From an uncultured Pseudomonadota bacterium (GTDB lineage: Bacteria; Myxococcota_A; UBA796; SXON01), in assembly GCA_903921785.1 (NCBI GenBank), contig CAIXRH010000053.1, positions 1-64,000 on the forward strand: a stretch of 64,000 nt of DNA, given 5' to 3'. Below are positions 50,471 through 59,155 of the stretch, piece by piece. Position 1 is the first letter of the stretch. Every line of letters begins with the position of its first letter. The notes below the pieces were generated by a model. The model was not told the origin of the DNA. It saw nothing but the letters and a program-made list of their open reading frames with translations, and did no database searches. Both the position numbers and the translations under genes were made by a program.

Positions 50471-52525
50471 ATGCTCCGTCGTGCCCTGCCCCTGCTGTTC
50501 GCCGCCTGCGCCACGGCCCCGGTCGACAGCGCGCCGCCGCTGGAGGATGGCGTCGGGGCGGACAGCGATTGTGCGCGAGTCCCCTGGTACGCCGATGCCG
50601 ACGCGGACGGCTTCGGGGACGGGTCGCGCACGGTGGAGGCGTGCACCCCGCCGTTCGGGATGATCGCCGACGGCCTCGACTGCGACGACGGCAACGCCGC
50701 GATCTCCCCGGCCGCCGCCGAGTCTTGCAACGAGCTCGACGACGACTGCGACGGCGACGTGGACGAAGATGTGGCCGACGCGCCGGTCTGGTTCCTCGAC
50801 GCCGACGAAGACGGCTACGGCGACCTCGAGAACGTGGTGTACACCTGCGAAGTCCCGTTCGGCTTCGTGGCCGACGCCACCGACTGCGACGACCTCGATC
50901 CCCGGGTCCATCCGGACGCAGACGAGTCCGATTGCGCCGATCCCACCGACTACAACTGCGACGGCTCGGTCGCTTTTGAAGACCGCGACGGCGACGGGTG
51001 GAGCGCGTGCGAGGAGTGCGACGACGGTGATTCCAGTCGGAACCCCGCCGAGGCCGAGGTGTGCAGCGGCCACGACGAAGACTGCGACGGGCTCATCGAT
51101 GACGAGGACCCCGACCTGAAGGACGTGCCGGGCTGGTACCGCGACGCCGACGGGGACGGCTTCGGCAACGACGCGCTGATCCGCGAAGCCTGCGTACAAC
51201 CCCCGGGGTTCGCGCCGGATGGGGGAGACTGCGACGACTCCGACTCGTGGCGCAGCCCGGGCAAGCCCGAGGTCTGCGACGACGAGGACCTCGACGAAGA
51301 CTGCTCCGGCCTCGCCGACGACGACGACGTGGGCACCGACCCTGCCACGTTCTCCACCTTCGGCCGCGACAGCGACGGCGACGGCTACGGCAACGCCTCC
51401 CGCACCGTTTTCCAGTGCGATCCGCCCGCCTTCTACGTGGACGATCTCACCGACTGCGACGACAGCGACGCCGCCGCGAACCCCGGCGAGGCCGAGGTGT
51501 GCGACGCCGTCGACAACGACTGCGACACCCTCGTCGACGACGACGACTCGCCGGTGTCCGGCGCGCCGACCTGGTACGCCGACCGCGACGGCGACGGCCT
51601 CGGCGATCCGACGGTGGTGTCGGACGCCTGCGCCGCGCCCTCCGGGTACGTCGCGAACGCCGACGACTGCGACGACGCCGACGCCACCGTCGGCGCGACC
51701 CCGGGGGGATGCGCGACGCTCCCGTCGCCCTCCTCCGCTCCGGTGCGGTTCATCGCCGTGGGCGACACGGGCGACGGCGGGCCCGGTCAGTACGCGGTGG
51801 CGGCCGGCATGGAGGCAGTGTGCGCGGCCTCGGGCTGCGACTTTGTCCTGCTCCTCGGGGACAACTTCTACCCGGGCGGGGTCACCAGCACCTCGGACTC
51901 CCTGTGGACCGACGCCTTCGAGGCCCCGTACGCCGGCCTCGACCTCCAGTTCTGGGCGGTGATGGGCAACCACGACTGGAACGGCGGCACGGACACCCGG
52001 TACCTGAACGCGCAGGTGGACTACACCGCGATCTCGCCAAAGTGGTACATGCCGGCGGATTATTACGCCCGCACGGAGGGCGATGTCACCTTCTACGGCA
52101 TCGACACCCAGGTGATCGACACCGGCGGCGGCGCGGCGCAGGAGGCCTGGCTCCCGGCCGAGCGGGCCGCGTCCACCAGCACCTGGAACATCCTCTTCGG
52201 GCACCACCCGTACGTGTCCAATGGCCCGCACGGCAACGCCGCCGGCGCCGTCGAGACCTTCTTCGACGACCACGTCTGCGGGGAGTTCGACGTCTACTTC
52301 GCCGGCCACGACCACAACCTGCAGTGGCTGCAGGACCCCTGTGGAATCGAGCCCATCGTCTCGGGCGGGGGGCACTCCAGCTACGCGCTCATGGGCACGA
52401 ACGCGACCTGGTTCGAGGCCGCCTCCACCGGTTTTGTGTGGGTGGAGATCGACGGGCGCGACCTCACCGGGGTGTTCTACGACAAAGACGGCGTGGAGCT
52501 CTTCCGGAGGACGATCACCAAGTGA
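50471..52525 (+). CDS. MopE-motif metallophosphoesterase lipoprotein
   Basis: 684 aa. The signal peptide LRRALPLLFAAC ends in a lipobox. Residues about 35-415 contain six MopE-like modules (DCDDGNAAISPAAAESC, DCDDLDPRVHP, CDDGDSSRNPAEAEVC, DCDDSDSWRSPGKPEVC, DCDDSDAAANPGEAEVC, DCDDADATVG), each ending in D.DCDG-like turns. Residues 420-684 are a calcineurin-like phosphoesterase with all motifs: GDTGDGG, LGDNFYPGG, GNHDW, FGHHPYV and AGHDHNLQ, closest to purple/tartrate-resistant acid phosphatases. A surface-attached phosphatase is inferred. The next gene overlaps it by 4 bp and encodes a second phosphoesterase. Confidence 0.88.
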   Translation: MLRRALPLLFAACATAPVDSAPPLEDGVGADSDCARVPWYADADADGFGDGSRTVEACTPPFGMIADGLDCDDGNAAISPAAAESCNELDDDCDGDVDEDVADAPVWFLDADEDGYGDLENVVYTCEVPFGFVADATDCDDLDPRVHPDADESDCADPTDYNCDGSVAFEDRDGDGWSACEECDDGDSSRNPAEAEVCSGHDEDCDGLIDDEDPDLKDVPGWYRDADGDGFGNDALIREACVQPPGFAPDGGDCDDSDSWRSPGKPEVCDDEDLDEDCSGLADDDDVGTDPATFSTFGRDSDGDGYGNASRTVFQCDPPAFYVDDLTDCDDSDAAANPGEAEVCDAVDNDCDTLVDDDDSPVSGAPTWYADRDGDGLGDPTVVSDACAAPSGYVANADDCDDADATVGATPGGCATLPSPSSAPVRFIAVGDTGDGGPGQYAVAAGMEAVCAASGCDFVLLLGDNFYPGGVTSTSDSLWTDAFEAPYAGLDLQFWAVMGNHDWNGGTDTRYLNAQVDYTAISPKWYMPADYYARTEGDVTFYGIDTQVIDTGGGAAQEAWLPAERAASTSTWNILFGHHPYVSNGPHGNAAGAVETFFDDHVCGEFDVYFAGHDHNLQWLQDPCGIEPIVSGGGHSSYALMGTNATWFEAASTGFVWVEIDGRDLTGVFYDKDGVELFRRTITK

Positions 52526-53832
52526 GGGGCTCCGGCGTGATCGTCGTGCTCGTGCTCGCCGGGGCCTGCACGCCCCCGGAGGAGCCGGCGGCAGACGTGC
52601 CCGGCGTCTCCTTGGGCGTAGAGGGACCCGACTCCGCGGAGCCCGTGCCGGTGGACACGATCGCCGGCCCCCACGCGTGCCCGGAGCCGATCCGGGTCGC
52701 CCAGGAGCCCTCCGATGCGCTCGCCCCGCTCGCCGACGCGGACGCCGACCTCGTGGGCGCCGACGCGACCGTGCGCCAGCTCCACCTCGCCTGGACCGGC
52801 GACCCGGCCACCACCGCGACGTTCCTCTGGCGTACGGACGCCGAGACGATGGCCTCTCACCTGGAGATCGGCGAGACCGCCGCCCTCGGCACGCGGGTGG
52901 TGGGCGCGAGCTTCCTGGTCGAGGGTGCGGACACCTGGCCGCGCGTCCACGAGGTGCACGTGTGCGGTCTCACGCCGGGCACCCCGTACCGCTACCTCGC
53001 CGGCGTCGCCCCCGACGCCGCGTTCGACGGCACCTTCACCACGGCGCCTGCGCCTGGGGAGGAGGGGTTGGTCACCTTCGCCGTGGCCGGCGACTCCCGC
53101 GGCTCCCCGGCCACCTGGGGCGCGATCGTCGAGGCCACGGCGGAGGCGGGCGCCGAGTTCCGGCTCTTCAGCGGGGACGCGGTGAGCTGGGGCGGCGACG
53201 TGGAGGAGTGGGACGAGTGGTTCGCCGCGGGCGCGGGCCACATCGAGTCGGTGGCCACGGTGTCGGTCCACGGCAACCACGAGTCGGAGGCGCAAGCGTA
53301 CTACGCGCTCAACGGGATGCCGGGGAACGAGCGGTGGTACAGCCTCGACTACGGCCAGGTGCACCTCGCGGTGATCGACGACGAGGTCTACGGGGACGAC
53401 GCCTGGCGGGAGCAGGCTGAGTGGCTCCAGGCGGACCTCCAGGCGTCCACCGCGCGGTGGAAGTTCGTGGCCCACCACGAGCCGGCGTTCAGCTCCTCGC
53501 TGACCCACGCCACCAACGAGGACGAGGTCCGCTGGATCGCCCCGGTGGAGCAGGCGGCGGGGGTGGCCATCGACTTCGCGGGGCACAACCACCACTACGA
53601 GCGAACCCTCCCGCTTCGCGGCGGAACGTCGGACGAGACGCGCGGGGTCACCTACGTGATCACCGGCGGCGCGGGCGCGCCGCTCTACGACAACGACGGT
53701 GCCGAGTGGTACACGAAGGTCGTGGCGGTGATGCCGCACTACGTGATCGTACGCGCGGACGGGCACGTCCTGACGCTGCTGGTGTACGACCTCGCGGGGA
53801 ACCTGATCGACACGTACGTCCGGCAGAAGTGA
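52522..53832 (+). CDS. Purple-acid-phosphatase-like lipoprotein
   Basis: 436 aa from a GTG overlapping the previous stop (GTGA). Lipobox VLVLAGAC. Residues 85-180 are an Ig/FnIII-like purple acid phosphatase N-domain (QLHLAWTGDPATTATFLWRT...VHVCGLTPGTPYRYL). The metallophosphoesterase domain (about 190-400) shows AVAGDSRG, FSGDAVSWG (an Asp-Ala in place of the usual GD-N/L-xY), HGNHES, AHHEPAF and AGHNHHYER. The metal ligands appear complete. With the upstream gene it forms a two-phosphatase operon, so phosphate scavenging from organic phosphate or polymers is likely. Confidence 0.85.
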   Translation: MRGSGVIVVLVLAGACTPPEEPAADVPGVSLGVEGPDSAEPVPVDTIAGPHACPEPIRVAQEPSDALAPLADADADLVGADATVRQLHLAWTGDPATTATFLWRTDAETMASHLEIGETAALGTRVVGASFLVEGADTWPRVHEVHVCGLTPGTPYRYLAGVAPDAAFDGTFTTAPAPGEEGLVTFAVAGDSRGSPATWGAIVEATAEAGAEFRLFSGDAVSWGGDVEEWDEWFAAGAGHIESVATVSVHGNHESEAQAYYALNGMPGNERWYSLDYGQVHLAVIDDEVYGDDAWREQAEWLQADLQASTARWKFVAHHEPAFSSSLTHATNEDEVRWIAPVEQAAGVAIDFAGHNHHYERTLPLRGGTSDETRGVTYVITGGAGAPLYDNDGAEWYTKVVAVMPHYVIVRADGHVLTLLVYDLAGNLIDTYVRQK

Positions 53833-53858
53833 GCGGCGGCGGCTCGCGCCGCCCCTCG

Positions 53859-53925
53859 CCATTGTCGCCCCGGTCGTTCCTCGACCGCCGACGCCGGCCG
53901 GGGGGCAGGGCGGTGAAGCCCTGCC
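53859..53925 (+). repeat. Dispersed intergenic repeat, copy D, with hairpin
   Basis: Core at 53859-53893 (CCATTGTCGCC, spacer, TCCTCGACCGCCGACG). The right flank contains a perfect hairpin, GGCAGGGC-GGTGAA-GCCCTGCC (53904-53925). It lies between two convergent genes. Confidence 0.7.
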
Positions 53926-53936
53926 AGCCCCTCGAC

Positions 53937-55322
53937 CTAGAGGTGCGCTCCCTTCCCCACCGCCTCGGCCACGGCCTCGTACATCGCCTCGCCGATCGTC
54001 GGGTGGGCTTGCACCGTGTGGAGAAAGTGCTCCGCCGTGACCTCGGCGCCCCGCGCCATCACGAAGTTCGCCAGGAGCTCCGCCACGTCGTGGCCGACGA
54101 GGTGGGCGCCGAGGATCTCCCCGTGTTTCTTGCCGATGATCACCTTCACGAAGCCCTCGGGCGCACCGATGGCGCGGGCCTTTCCGTTGGCTGAAAGCGG
54201 GAACTTTCCGACCGTGAACTCCAGCCCCTTCGCCTTGGCCGCAGCCTCGGTGAGCCCGACGCTGCCGATCTGCGGCTGGCAGTAGGTGGCGCCGGGCATG
54301 TTGCCGTAGTCCACGTCCGGTACGTGTTCACCCGCGATGCGCCCGATGCAGACGTGGGCCTCGGCGTACGCGGTGTGCGCGAGGGCGGGGGGGCCGCACA
54401 GGTCGCCGATCGCGTACACGCCCGGAACGTTGGTTCGGTAACTGGAATCGACCTTCACAAATCCGCGCTCCACCGCGACCCCCGCCGCTTCCAGGCCGAT
54501 GTTCTCGGTGTTGGCGGCGATGCCGAGGGCGAGGAGCGCGTGGCTGGCGCGGAGCTCACGGCCATCCTGGAGCTTCGCCACGACGCCGTCGCCGTCGCGC
54601 TTCACGCTGGCGCAGAGCGCGTTGGTCAGCACCTCCACCCCCGACTTCTTGAACGCCTTCTGCACCTCGGCGCTCACCTCTTCGTCCTCGATCGGGCAGA
54701 GGCGCGGCGCGCCTTCCACGAGGGTGACCTGGGTGCCGAAGCTGTTGTAGAAGTACGCGAACTCCAGACCGATGGCGCCGGATCCGAGCACGATCACGGA
54801 CTCGGGCTGCACCGTCGACGCGATGGCCTCGCGGTAGGTGAGCACCCGCTCGCCATCGACCTCCATCCCCGGGAAGACCTTGGCGCGCGCGCCCGTGGCG
54901 AGGACGATGTGCTTCGCGGAGATCGTGGTCTCCCCGGCGGTGCTGGCGACGACGACCGTGCCGTTGCCGCCGAGGCGGGCGGTGCCGGCGATCGTCTCCA
55001 CCCCGTACTTCTTGAAGAGGAACTTCACGCCGCGCTCGCTCTGGTCGGCGATCTTGCGGCTGCGGCCGATGACCTTGGCCCAGTCGTGCCGGGGGTTGTC
55101 GAGGCCGAGGCCGAAGGCGCCGGCCTCCTCCTTGATGAAGACGTACTGCTCGGCGGCGCGCAGCAGCGCCTTGCTGGGGATGCAGCCCCAGTTGAGGCAG
55201 ACGCCGCCGAGGCGCTCCTTCTCCACGCACGCAACCTTCAGTTTGCGCTGCGCTGCGAGGATGGCGGCGAGGTATCCGCCGGGTCCGCTGCCGATCACGA
55301 CGACGTCGTAGCTCTCTGCCAT
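53937..55322 (-). CDS. lpdA: Dihydrolipoyl dehydrogenase
   Basis: 461 aa. The E3 flavoenzyme of 2-oxoacid dehydrogenase and glycine cleavage complexes reoxidises dihydrolipoamide with NAD. Motifs: FAD site VVIGSGPGGYLAA, redox disulfide C42/C47 in GGVCLNWGCIPS, NAD site VIVLGSGAIGLEFA, the second FAD segment VYAIGDLCGPP, and the active-site dyad H440 and E445 in HPTIGEAM. The ATG at 55322 has GGAGG 4 nt upstream; the longer in-frame start is less likely. No E1 or E2 genes are adjacent, so it probably serves several complexes. Confidence 0.95.
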   Translation of the reverse strand: MAESYDVVVIGSGPGGYLAAILAAQRKLKVACVEKERLGGVCLNWGCIPSKALLRAAEQYVFIKEEAGAFGLGLDNPRHDWAKVIGRSRKIADQSERGVKFLFKKYGVETIAGTARLGGNGTVVVASTAGETTISAKHIVLATGARAKVFPGMEVDGERVLTYREAIASTVQPESVIVLGSGAIGLEFAYFYNSFGTQVTLVEGAPRLCPIEDEEVSAEVQKAFKKSGVEVLTNALCASVKRDGDGVVAKLQDGRELRASHALLALGIAANTENIGLEAAGVAVERGFVKVDSSYRTNVPGVYAIGDLCGPPALAHTAYAEAHVCIGRIAGEHVPDVDYGNMPGATYCQPQIGSVGLTEAAAKAKGLEFTVGKFPLSANGKARAIGAPEGFVKVIIGKKHGEILGAHLVGHDVAELLANFVMARGAEVTAEHFLHTVQAHPTIGEAMYEAVAEAVGKGAHL

Positions 55323-55567
55323 GGGGCCTCCGCTCAAGGTGCCGACGGTTATCCGGGCGACGGCTCGCCGGCGCGTCGGGACGGTGCTGGGTGGGGGTGT
55401 CCGTCTGGTGGACCACCACCCGCGGGTCCGCGTTGGGGTCGGGGTGGCTCGACGGGCGTCGTCATGCAGACAGTCGGGGATCGGAATGTCGGGGTCGCGA
55501 TGGTCTCGCGGAGCGGGGGATCGCGACGGCCTCGGCTTTCACGCATGGCATGGAGGTTGCTACGTGC

Positions 55568-56644
55568 ATGGGCATGCGCTCCCTCGTGCTCCTCTCCCTC
55601 GTCGCCGCGGTCGGCTGCCAGTCGGCGGCGCTCTCCGACAACACCGATCTGAAGCTCTTCGCCTCTGCGGCGGAGAACTCGCTGTCGTCGCCCTACGTGC
55701 TCGGCGCGGAGTTCGAGCTGGAGGTGGTCTCCGCCGGCCAACGTCCAGACGGCTGGACCCTCGAGAGCTCCAACCCGGACGTCCTGACCGTGGACGCGAT
55801 GGAGCCGCTCGACGACGCCTCCACGGACGGGGACACGACCATCGGGTTCTTCCCGGCCCACGCCCGTTCGGCGGGTACGACCGTGCTCACCCTCCGCGAC
55901 GCCGACGGCAAGGAGCGGGGAGGGGACGAGGTGGAGGTCAAGCGGCCCGACCGGTTCGAGGTGCGCGCCGCGATCGACGTGGAGGTGGACGAGGACAACG
56001 CCCCGCTTTTGACCGACCCCTCGGTGGTGATCGACGGGGAGGCGGCCTTCGAGGTGACGTTCTTCGCGGGGGACGCGGAGCTGGCCGGGGCCGGCGGGAT
56101 GACCGCGGTCGCGGCGGGCGACGCCGAAGCGGTCGGCGACAACAGCACCTTCCCGGACGACACGGACTACCTGGTGTTGGCCCCGCACACCGCCGGTCCG
56201 GACAGCGTGGCGCTCGGCTCCGGCGGCGTGGAGGTGGGGGTGTTCAACTTCGAGGCGGTGGAGTCGGGGGTGGTGACCACGATCGAGCTCGACGCGGAGT
56301 CGGAGGTTGGCGCCGAGAATGGCGACGGGCTCAACGTCCACGCCCTCGCGCGCGACGCCGCGGGGGAGTCGGTCTACGGCGCCTCGTTCTCCTGGTCGGC
56401 GGACGGTCAGCGGATCGAGGAGGTCGGCGACCGCGTGAGCTACGACTTCGCGGCCGACACGTCGACGAAGCTGGAGGCCGCGTACGGCGGCGGCTCCGCG
56501 GCGGTCACGATCCATGGCACCGTCACCGACGTCGGTTCGTCCAATGACGTGTCGTGCGCGGTGGCCAACGTGGGCCCGATCGCCAGCGCGATCGCCCTCG
56601 CGATGGCCGGTGCGGCGGGGCGGCGCCGACGCGGCCCCCGCTGA
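55568..56644 (+). CDS. Lipoprotein with MYXO-CTERM-like C-terminus
   Basis: 358 aa. The signal peptide MGMRSLVLLSLVAAVGC ends in a lipobox. The mature part is Asp/Val/Gly-rich beta-sandwich sequence with Ig-like features (LESSNPDVLTVDAME, DATVTL-like strands). The C-terminus has a Cys, a hydrophobic stretch (VGPIASAIALAMAGAAG) and a final RRRRGPR, the layout of MYXO-CTERM sorting signals. A lipobox plus such a tail on one protein is unusual. The ATG at 55568 has GGAGG 11 nt upstream; 55574 is an alternative. No enzyme motif. Confidence 0.55.
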   Translation: MGMRSLVLLSLVAAVGCQSAALSDNTDLKLFASAAENSLSSPYVLGAEFELEVVSAGQRPDGWTLESSNPDVLTVDAMEPLDDASTDGDTTIGFFPAHARSAGTTVLTLRDADGKERGGDEVEVKRPDRFEVRAAIDVEVDEDNAPLLTDPSVVIDGEAAFEVTFFAGDAELAGAGGMTAVAAGDAEAVGDNSTFPDDTDYLVLAPHTAGPDSVALGSGGVEVGVFNFEAVESGVVTTIELDAESEVGAENGDGLNVHALARDAAGESVYGASFSWSADGQRIEEVGDRVSYDFAADTSTKLEAAYGGGSAAVTIHGTVTDVGSSNDVSCAVANVGPIASAIALAMAGAAGRRRRGPR

Positions 56645-56682
56645 AGGAAAGAGGGGCGGTCAGGGGCCGGCCCCAACGCAGC

Positions 56683-56716
56683 AACGCCCGCCCCGGATTG
56701 CTCCGAAGCGGGCGTT
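56683..56716 (-). terminator. Terminator-like hairpin after tRNA-Pro
   Basis: On the minus strand AACGCCCGC-TTCGGA-GCAA-TCCGGG-GCGGGCGTT gives a 15-bp stem (two T-G pairs) with a GCAA tetraloop. It is stronger on this strand than on the plus strand, where the same pairs become C-A mismatches. There is no T-run. Confidence 0.5.
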
Positions 56717-56733
56717 ACTGCTGGGTTTCAGAG

Positions 56734-56810
56734 TGGTCGGGGTAACACGATTCGAACGTGCGACCTCTTGAACCCCATTCAAGCGCTCTACCAGACTGAG
56801 CTATACCCCG
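56734..56810 (-). tRNA. tRNA-Pro (anticodon GGG)
   Basis: A 77-nt cloverleaf with encoded CCA. The acceptor CGGGGTA pairs with TACCCCG; the anticodon stem CTTGA/TCAAG encloses ATGGGGT, anticodon GGG (codon CCC). The T loop is TTCGAAT. It lies 50 bp beyond the merR stop. Confidence 0.95.
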
Positions 56811-56860
56811 AACGCCGCCCAACTATCCCCCGGGGGGGCGTTGGTCAAGCTCGGAAACGC

Positions 56861-57220
56861 TCAGCCGCGCATCTCGCCGGCCATCGCCACGATCTCCGCG
56901 CGCAGGTGGCGCAGGCGCCGCAGGGCGTCCTTCAGGGCGTCCATCTCCACGCCCATCTCCGGGCGGGGCGGCGCTTCGCCCGCGCTCTCCGCGAGCGCCT
57001 TCCGCGCGCCGGCGATGGTGTAGCCTTCCTGGTGGAGGAGCTGCCGCACGCGGAGGAGCTTCACCACCTCCTGCCGCCGGTAGAGCCGCTGACCGGCCGA
57101 CGAACGCTGCGGCCGCAGCTTGAACTCGGTCTCCCAATAGCGGAGCACATGCGGCTCCACGCCGACCAGCTCCGCGACCTCACCGATGCGGAAGAAGAGC
57201 TTGTCGGGGAGCTCGCTCAC
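56861..57220 (-). CDS. MerR-family transcriptional regulator
   Basis: 119 aa. N-terminal MerR winged-helix: [26 protein letters not shown]...[18 protein letters not shown], then a C-terminal coiled coil ([21 protein letters not shown]) for dimerisation. There is no Cys-rich metal site. In other deltaproteobacteria a MerR gene of this type follows ihfA, and that order is kept here. The GTG start overlaps the ihfA stop by 4 bp. Ligand and target are unknown. Confidence 0.88.
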   Translation of the reverse strand: MSELPDKLFFRIGEVAELVGVEPHVLRYWETEFKLRPQRSSAGQRLYRRQEVVKLLRVRQLLHQEGYTIAGARKALAESAGEAPPRPEMGVEMDALKDALRRLRHLRAEIVAMAGEMRG

Positions 57221-57540
57221 CCGCGCTCCGGCTCCTGCAACGAGTCGCGCAGCACGCGGGATGGCTTGAAGGTGAGCACGCGCCGCCCCGGGAGGGTGAT
57301 CGGCTCGCCAGACTGGGGGTTGCGCCCCCGCCGGGCGTGCTTGGTGCGCACCATGAAGTTGCCGAAGCCGCTGACCTTCACGGTCTCACCCGCTTCGAGC
57401 GCCTCCTTCATCGAGTCGAGGAGCCCCTCGACCAGCGTGGCGGCGTCCGCCCGGGGGAGGCCGGTGGCCTCCCGCAGGTCGTCGACGATCCGGGCCTTGG
57501 TCAGCGTGGGGACGCGGCCCCGACGCGGCTCAGTCGCCAC
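57217..57540 (-). CDS. ihfA: Integration host factor alpha subunit
   Basis: 107 aa from a GTG. The HU/IHF fold is clear: [21 protein letters not shown], then [36 protein letters not shown], where the Arg/Pro of the DNA-contacting arm (GRNP) are present. It should bend DNA at specific sites as a heterodimer with IhfB. The start overlaps the lipoprotein stop by 11 bp and the stop overlaps merR by 4 bp. Confidence 0.9.
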   Translation of the reverse strand: MATEPRRGRVPTLTKARIVDDLREATGLPRADAATLVEGLLDSMKEALEAGETVKVSGFGNFMVRTKHARRGRNPQSGEPITLPGRRVLTFKPSRVLRDSLQEPERG

Positions 57541-57973
57541 TGTCGGCCTCGGCCTTCCAGAGGCGGAACGTCACGGTGTCCTCGCGCGTCTCCCCTTCGT
57601 CGCCGACGGTCTGGAGCTCACGCTTGAAGATGCCGGTGCCGGTGGAGTCGGCGTCGAGGTCGAACTCGTCCGCCCCGCGATCGCCGCTGTCCAGCCGCAC
57701 GGAGACCCGCTCGACGTCCGCCGAGTAGGCCTCGGCCACGGTGACGAGCACGGTGTGGGTGGTGCCAATCGGACCGCCGCCCGGATCGACCTGGGCGGTG
57801 CCGATCTCCACCTCTCCCGTGGAGCTGTGGAGGGTCGTGGAGACCGCGGGCAAAAGCTCAGCAACGCCGACCGAGACAGTCACGCTGTCCCCGTCGGCGT
57901 TGTACTGAACCCAGCTCGTGGAGGCGGTGCTGTCGCAAGCGACGAGCCCCAACACGAGCCAGAACAACCTCAC
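57530..57973 (-). CDS. Small lipoprotein in the infC-ihfA operon
   Basis: 147 aa from a GTG overlapping the rplT stop (GTGA). The signal peptide RLFWLVLGLVAC ends in a lipobox. The rest is beta-strand sequence rich in Thr/Val/Asp (DSVTVSVGVAELLPAVSTTLHSS, DRGADEFDLDADST). No family recognised. It occupies the place where pheS and pheT usually stand in this operon. Both ends overlap neighbours, so it is a fixed member of the operon rather than a chance frame. Confidence 0.65.
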   Translation of the reverse strand: MRLFWLVLGLVACDSTASTSWVQYNADGDSVTVSVGVAELLPAVSTTLHSSTGEVEIGTAQVDPGGGPIGTTHTVLVTVAEAYSADVERVSVRLDSGDRGADEFDLDADSTGTGIFKRELQTVGDEGETREDTVTFRLWKAEADSGD

Positions 57974-58320
57974 CCCGCCGCCTGCACCCGCGCCACGACC
58001 GCGTCGAACCCGGCGGGATCGTTGAGCGCGAGGTCGGCGAGGATCTTGCGATCGAGCTGGACGTTCGCCTTGTGCAGCGACGCGATGAAGCGGCTGTAGG
58101 AGATGCCCTTCGGGGCGAGCGCCGCGTTGATGCGGGAGATCCACAGGCCGCGGAAGTGCCGCTTCTTCTGCTTGCGGCCGGCGAACGCGAACCGCTTCGC
58201 GCGGTCGCTGTGCTCCATCGCCTGACGGAGGCGCTGGCGGCCGATGAAGAAGCCCTTCACCCGCTTGTAGAGACGATTCTTGCGGACGCGCGAGATTGCT
58301 GCGCGCTTTACACGTGCCAT
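57970..58320 (-). CDS. rplT: 50S ribosomal protein L20
   Basis: 116 aa, typical length. Starts MARVKRAAISRVRKNRLYK and contains GFFIGRQRLRQAMEHSDRA, HFRGLWISRINAA and GISYSRFIASLHKANVQLDRK, all L20 marks. L20 binds 23S rRNA early in assembly and represses its own operon in other bacteria. It follows rpmI by 70 bp. Confidence 0.97.
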   Translation of the reverse strand: MARVKRAAISRVRKNRLYKRVKGFFIGRQRLRQAMEHSDRAKRFAFAGRKQKKRHFRGLWISRINAALAPKGISYSRFIASLHKANVQLDRKILADLALNDPAGFDAVVARVQAAG

Positions 58321-58390
58321 GGTGACTCCTCTTGTTCAGGGGCCGCTTCCCAGCATGATTGCGGTGGCGGCGGGGTCGGTCGCTTGACGA

Positions 58391-58588
58391 CTACTTGTAC
58401 GGGATGAGCGCCGCGACCTGCTTGTGGTTGGTCGAGTCGATGTACCCGGTGTTGCCGAGGTTGCGCTTGGTGTCCTTCGACTTGTGCTCGAGACAGTGGC
58501 GCAGGCCCCGCTTCTTGTACTTGATCTTGCCGGTGGCGGTCTTCGAGAAGCGCTTGGCCGCCGCCCGGTTGGTCTTCTGCTTGGGCAT
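58391..58588 (-). CDS. rpmI: 50S ribosomal protein L35
   Basis: 65 aa. MPKQKTNRAAAKRFSKTATGKIK, then RGLRHCLEHKSKDTKRNLG and a C-terminal IPYK, all L35 features. TAGGAG lies just before the ATG, 9 bp after infC ends. Confidence 0.97.
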   Translation of the reverse strand: MPKQKTNRAAAKRFSKTATGKIKYKKRGLRHCLEHKSKDTKRNLGNTGYIDSTNHKQVAALIPYK

Positions 58589-58597
58589 GGGAAACTC

Positions 58598-59155
58598 CTA
58601 TTTCTTCTTGCCGGGGGCCAGCAGCATGAACATCTGCTTGCCATCCATCCGGGGGGGCTGCTCAACGATCGCGATCGGGCCGAGGCGCTCGGCGAGGCGC
58701 CGGCACTGCTCTTCGCCAATGTCCCGGTGGGCGATCTCGCGGCCGCGGAAGCGGACGGTGACCTTCACCTTGTCGCCATCGGCGAGGAAGCGCTCTACGG
58801 CGCGGAACTTCACGTCGAAGTCGTGATCATCGGTCTTGGGGCGGAGCTTGATCTCCTTGATCTCGACGATGATCTGGTTCTTGCGGGCTTCAGCTTCACG
58901 CTTCTTCCGCTCGTACTTCAGCTTCCCGTAGTCGGCGATGCGGCAGACGGGGGGGCGGCCCATCGGGGCGACTTCAACGAGGTCCATCCCGCGCTCACGC
59001 GCGAGCGCCATCGCCTCCATCGTGTCCATCTCGCCGAGCTTCTCTCCCGCGTCGTCGATGACGAGAACGCGAGGAACGCGAATACGCTCATTGACCCGAG
59101 GCTCGTTACGCTCGGGCGGCGACTGCATGGAATCACGACGAGGGGGACCGCGCAA
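58598..59155 (-). CDS. infC: Translation initiation factor IF-3
   Basis: 185 aa. IF-3 keeps 30S subunits free and checks start codons. N-domain: RVNERIRVPRVLVIDDAGE...GMDLVEVAPMGRPPVCRIADYGKLKYE; C-domain: KEIKLRPKTDDHDFDVKFRAVERFLADGDKVKVTVRFRGREIAH. The chosen start is TTG (59155), with GGAG five bases upstream; an internal ATG at 59128 has no SD. A non-AUG start fits IF-3 autoregulation known in other bacteria, where IF-3 itself rejects the weak codon. Confidence 0.95.
   Translation of the reverse strand: MRGPPRRDSMQSPPERNEPRVNERIRVPRVLVIDDAGEKLGEMDTMEAMALARERGMDLVEVAPMGRPPVCRIADYGKLKYERKKREAEARKNQIIVEIKEIKLRPKTDDHDFDVKFRAVERFLADGDKVKVTVRFRGREIAHRDIGEEQCRRLAERLGPIAIVEQPPRMDGKQMFMLLAPGKKK

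Noticed and set aside
50560..51710. CRISPR-like or tandem DNA repeat
   Set aside because: The periodic DCDD/ECD units are MopE-type protein modules with different spacing and codons; there are no conserved direct repeats and unique spacers.
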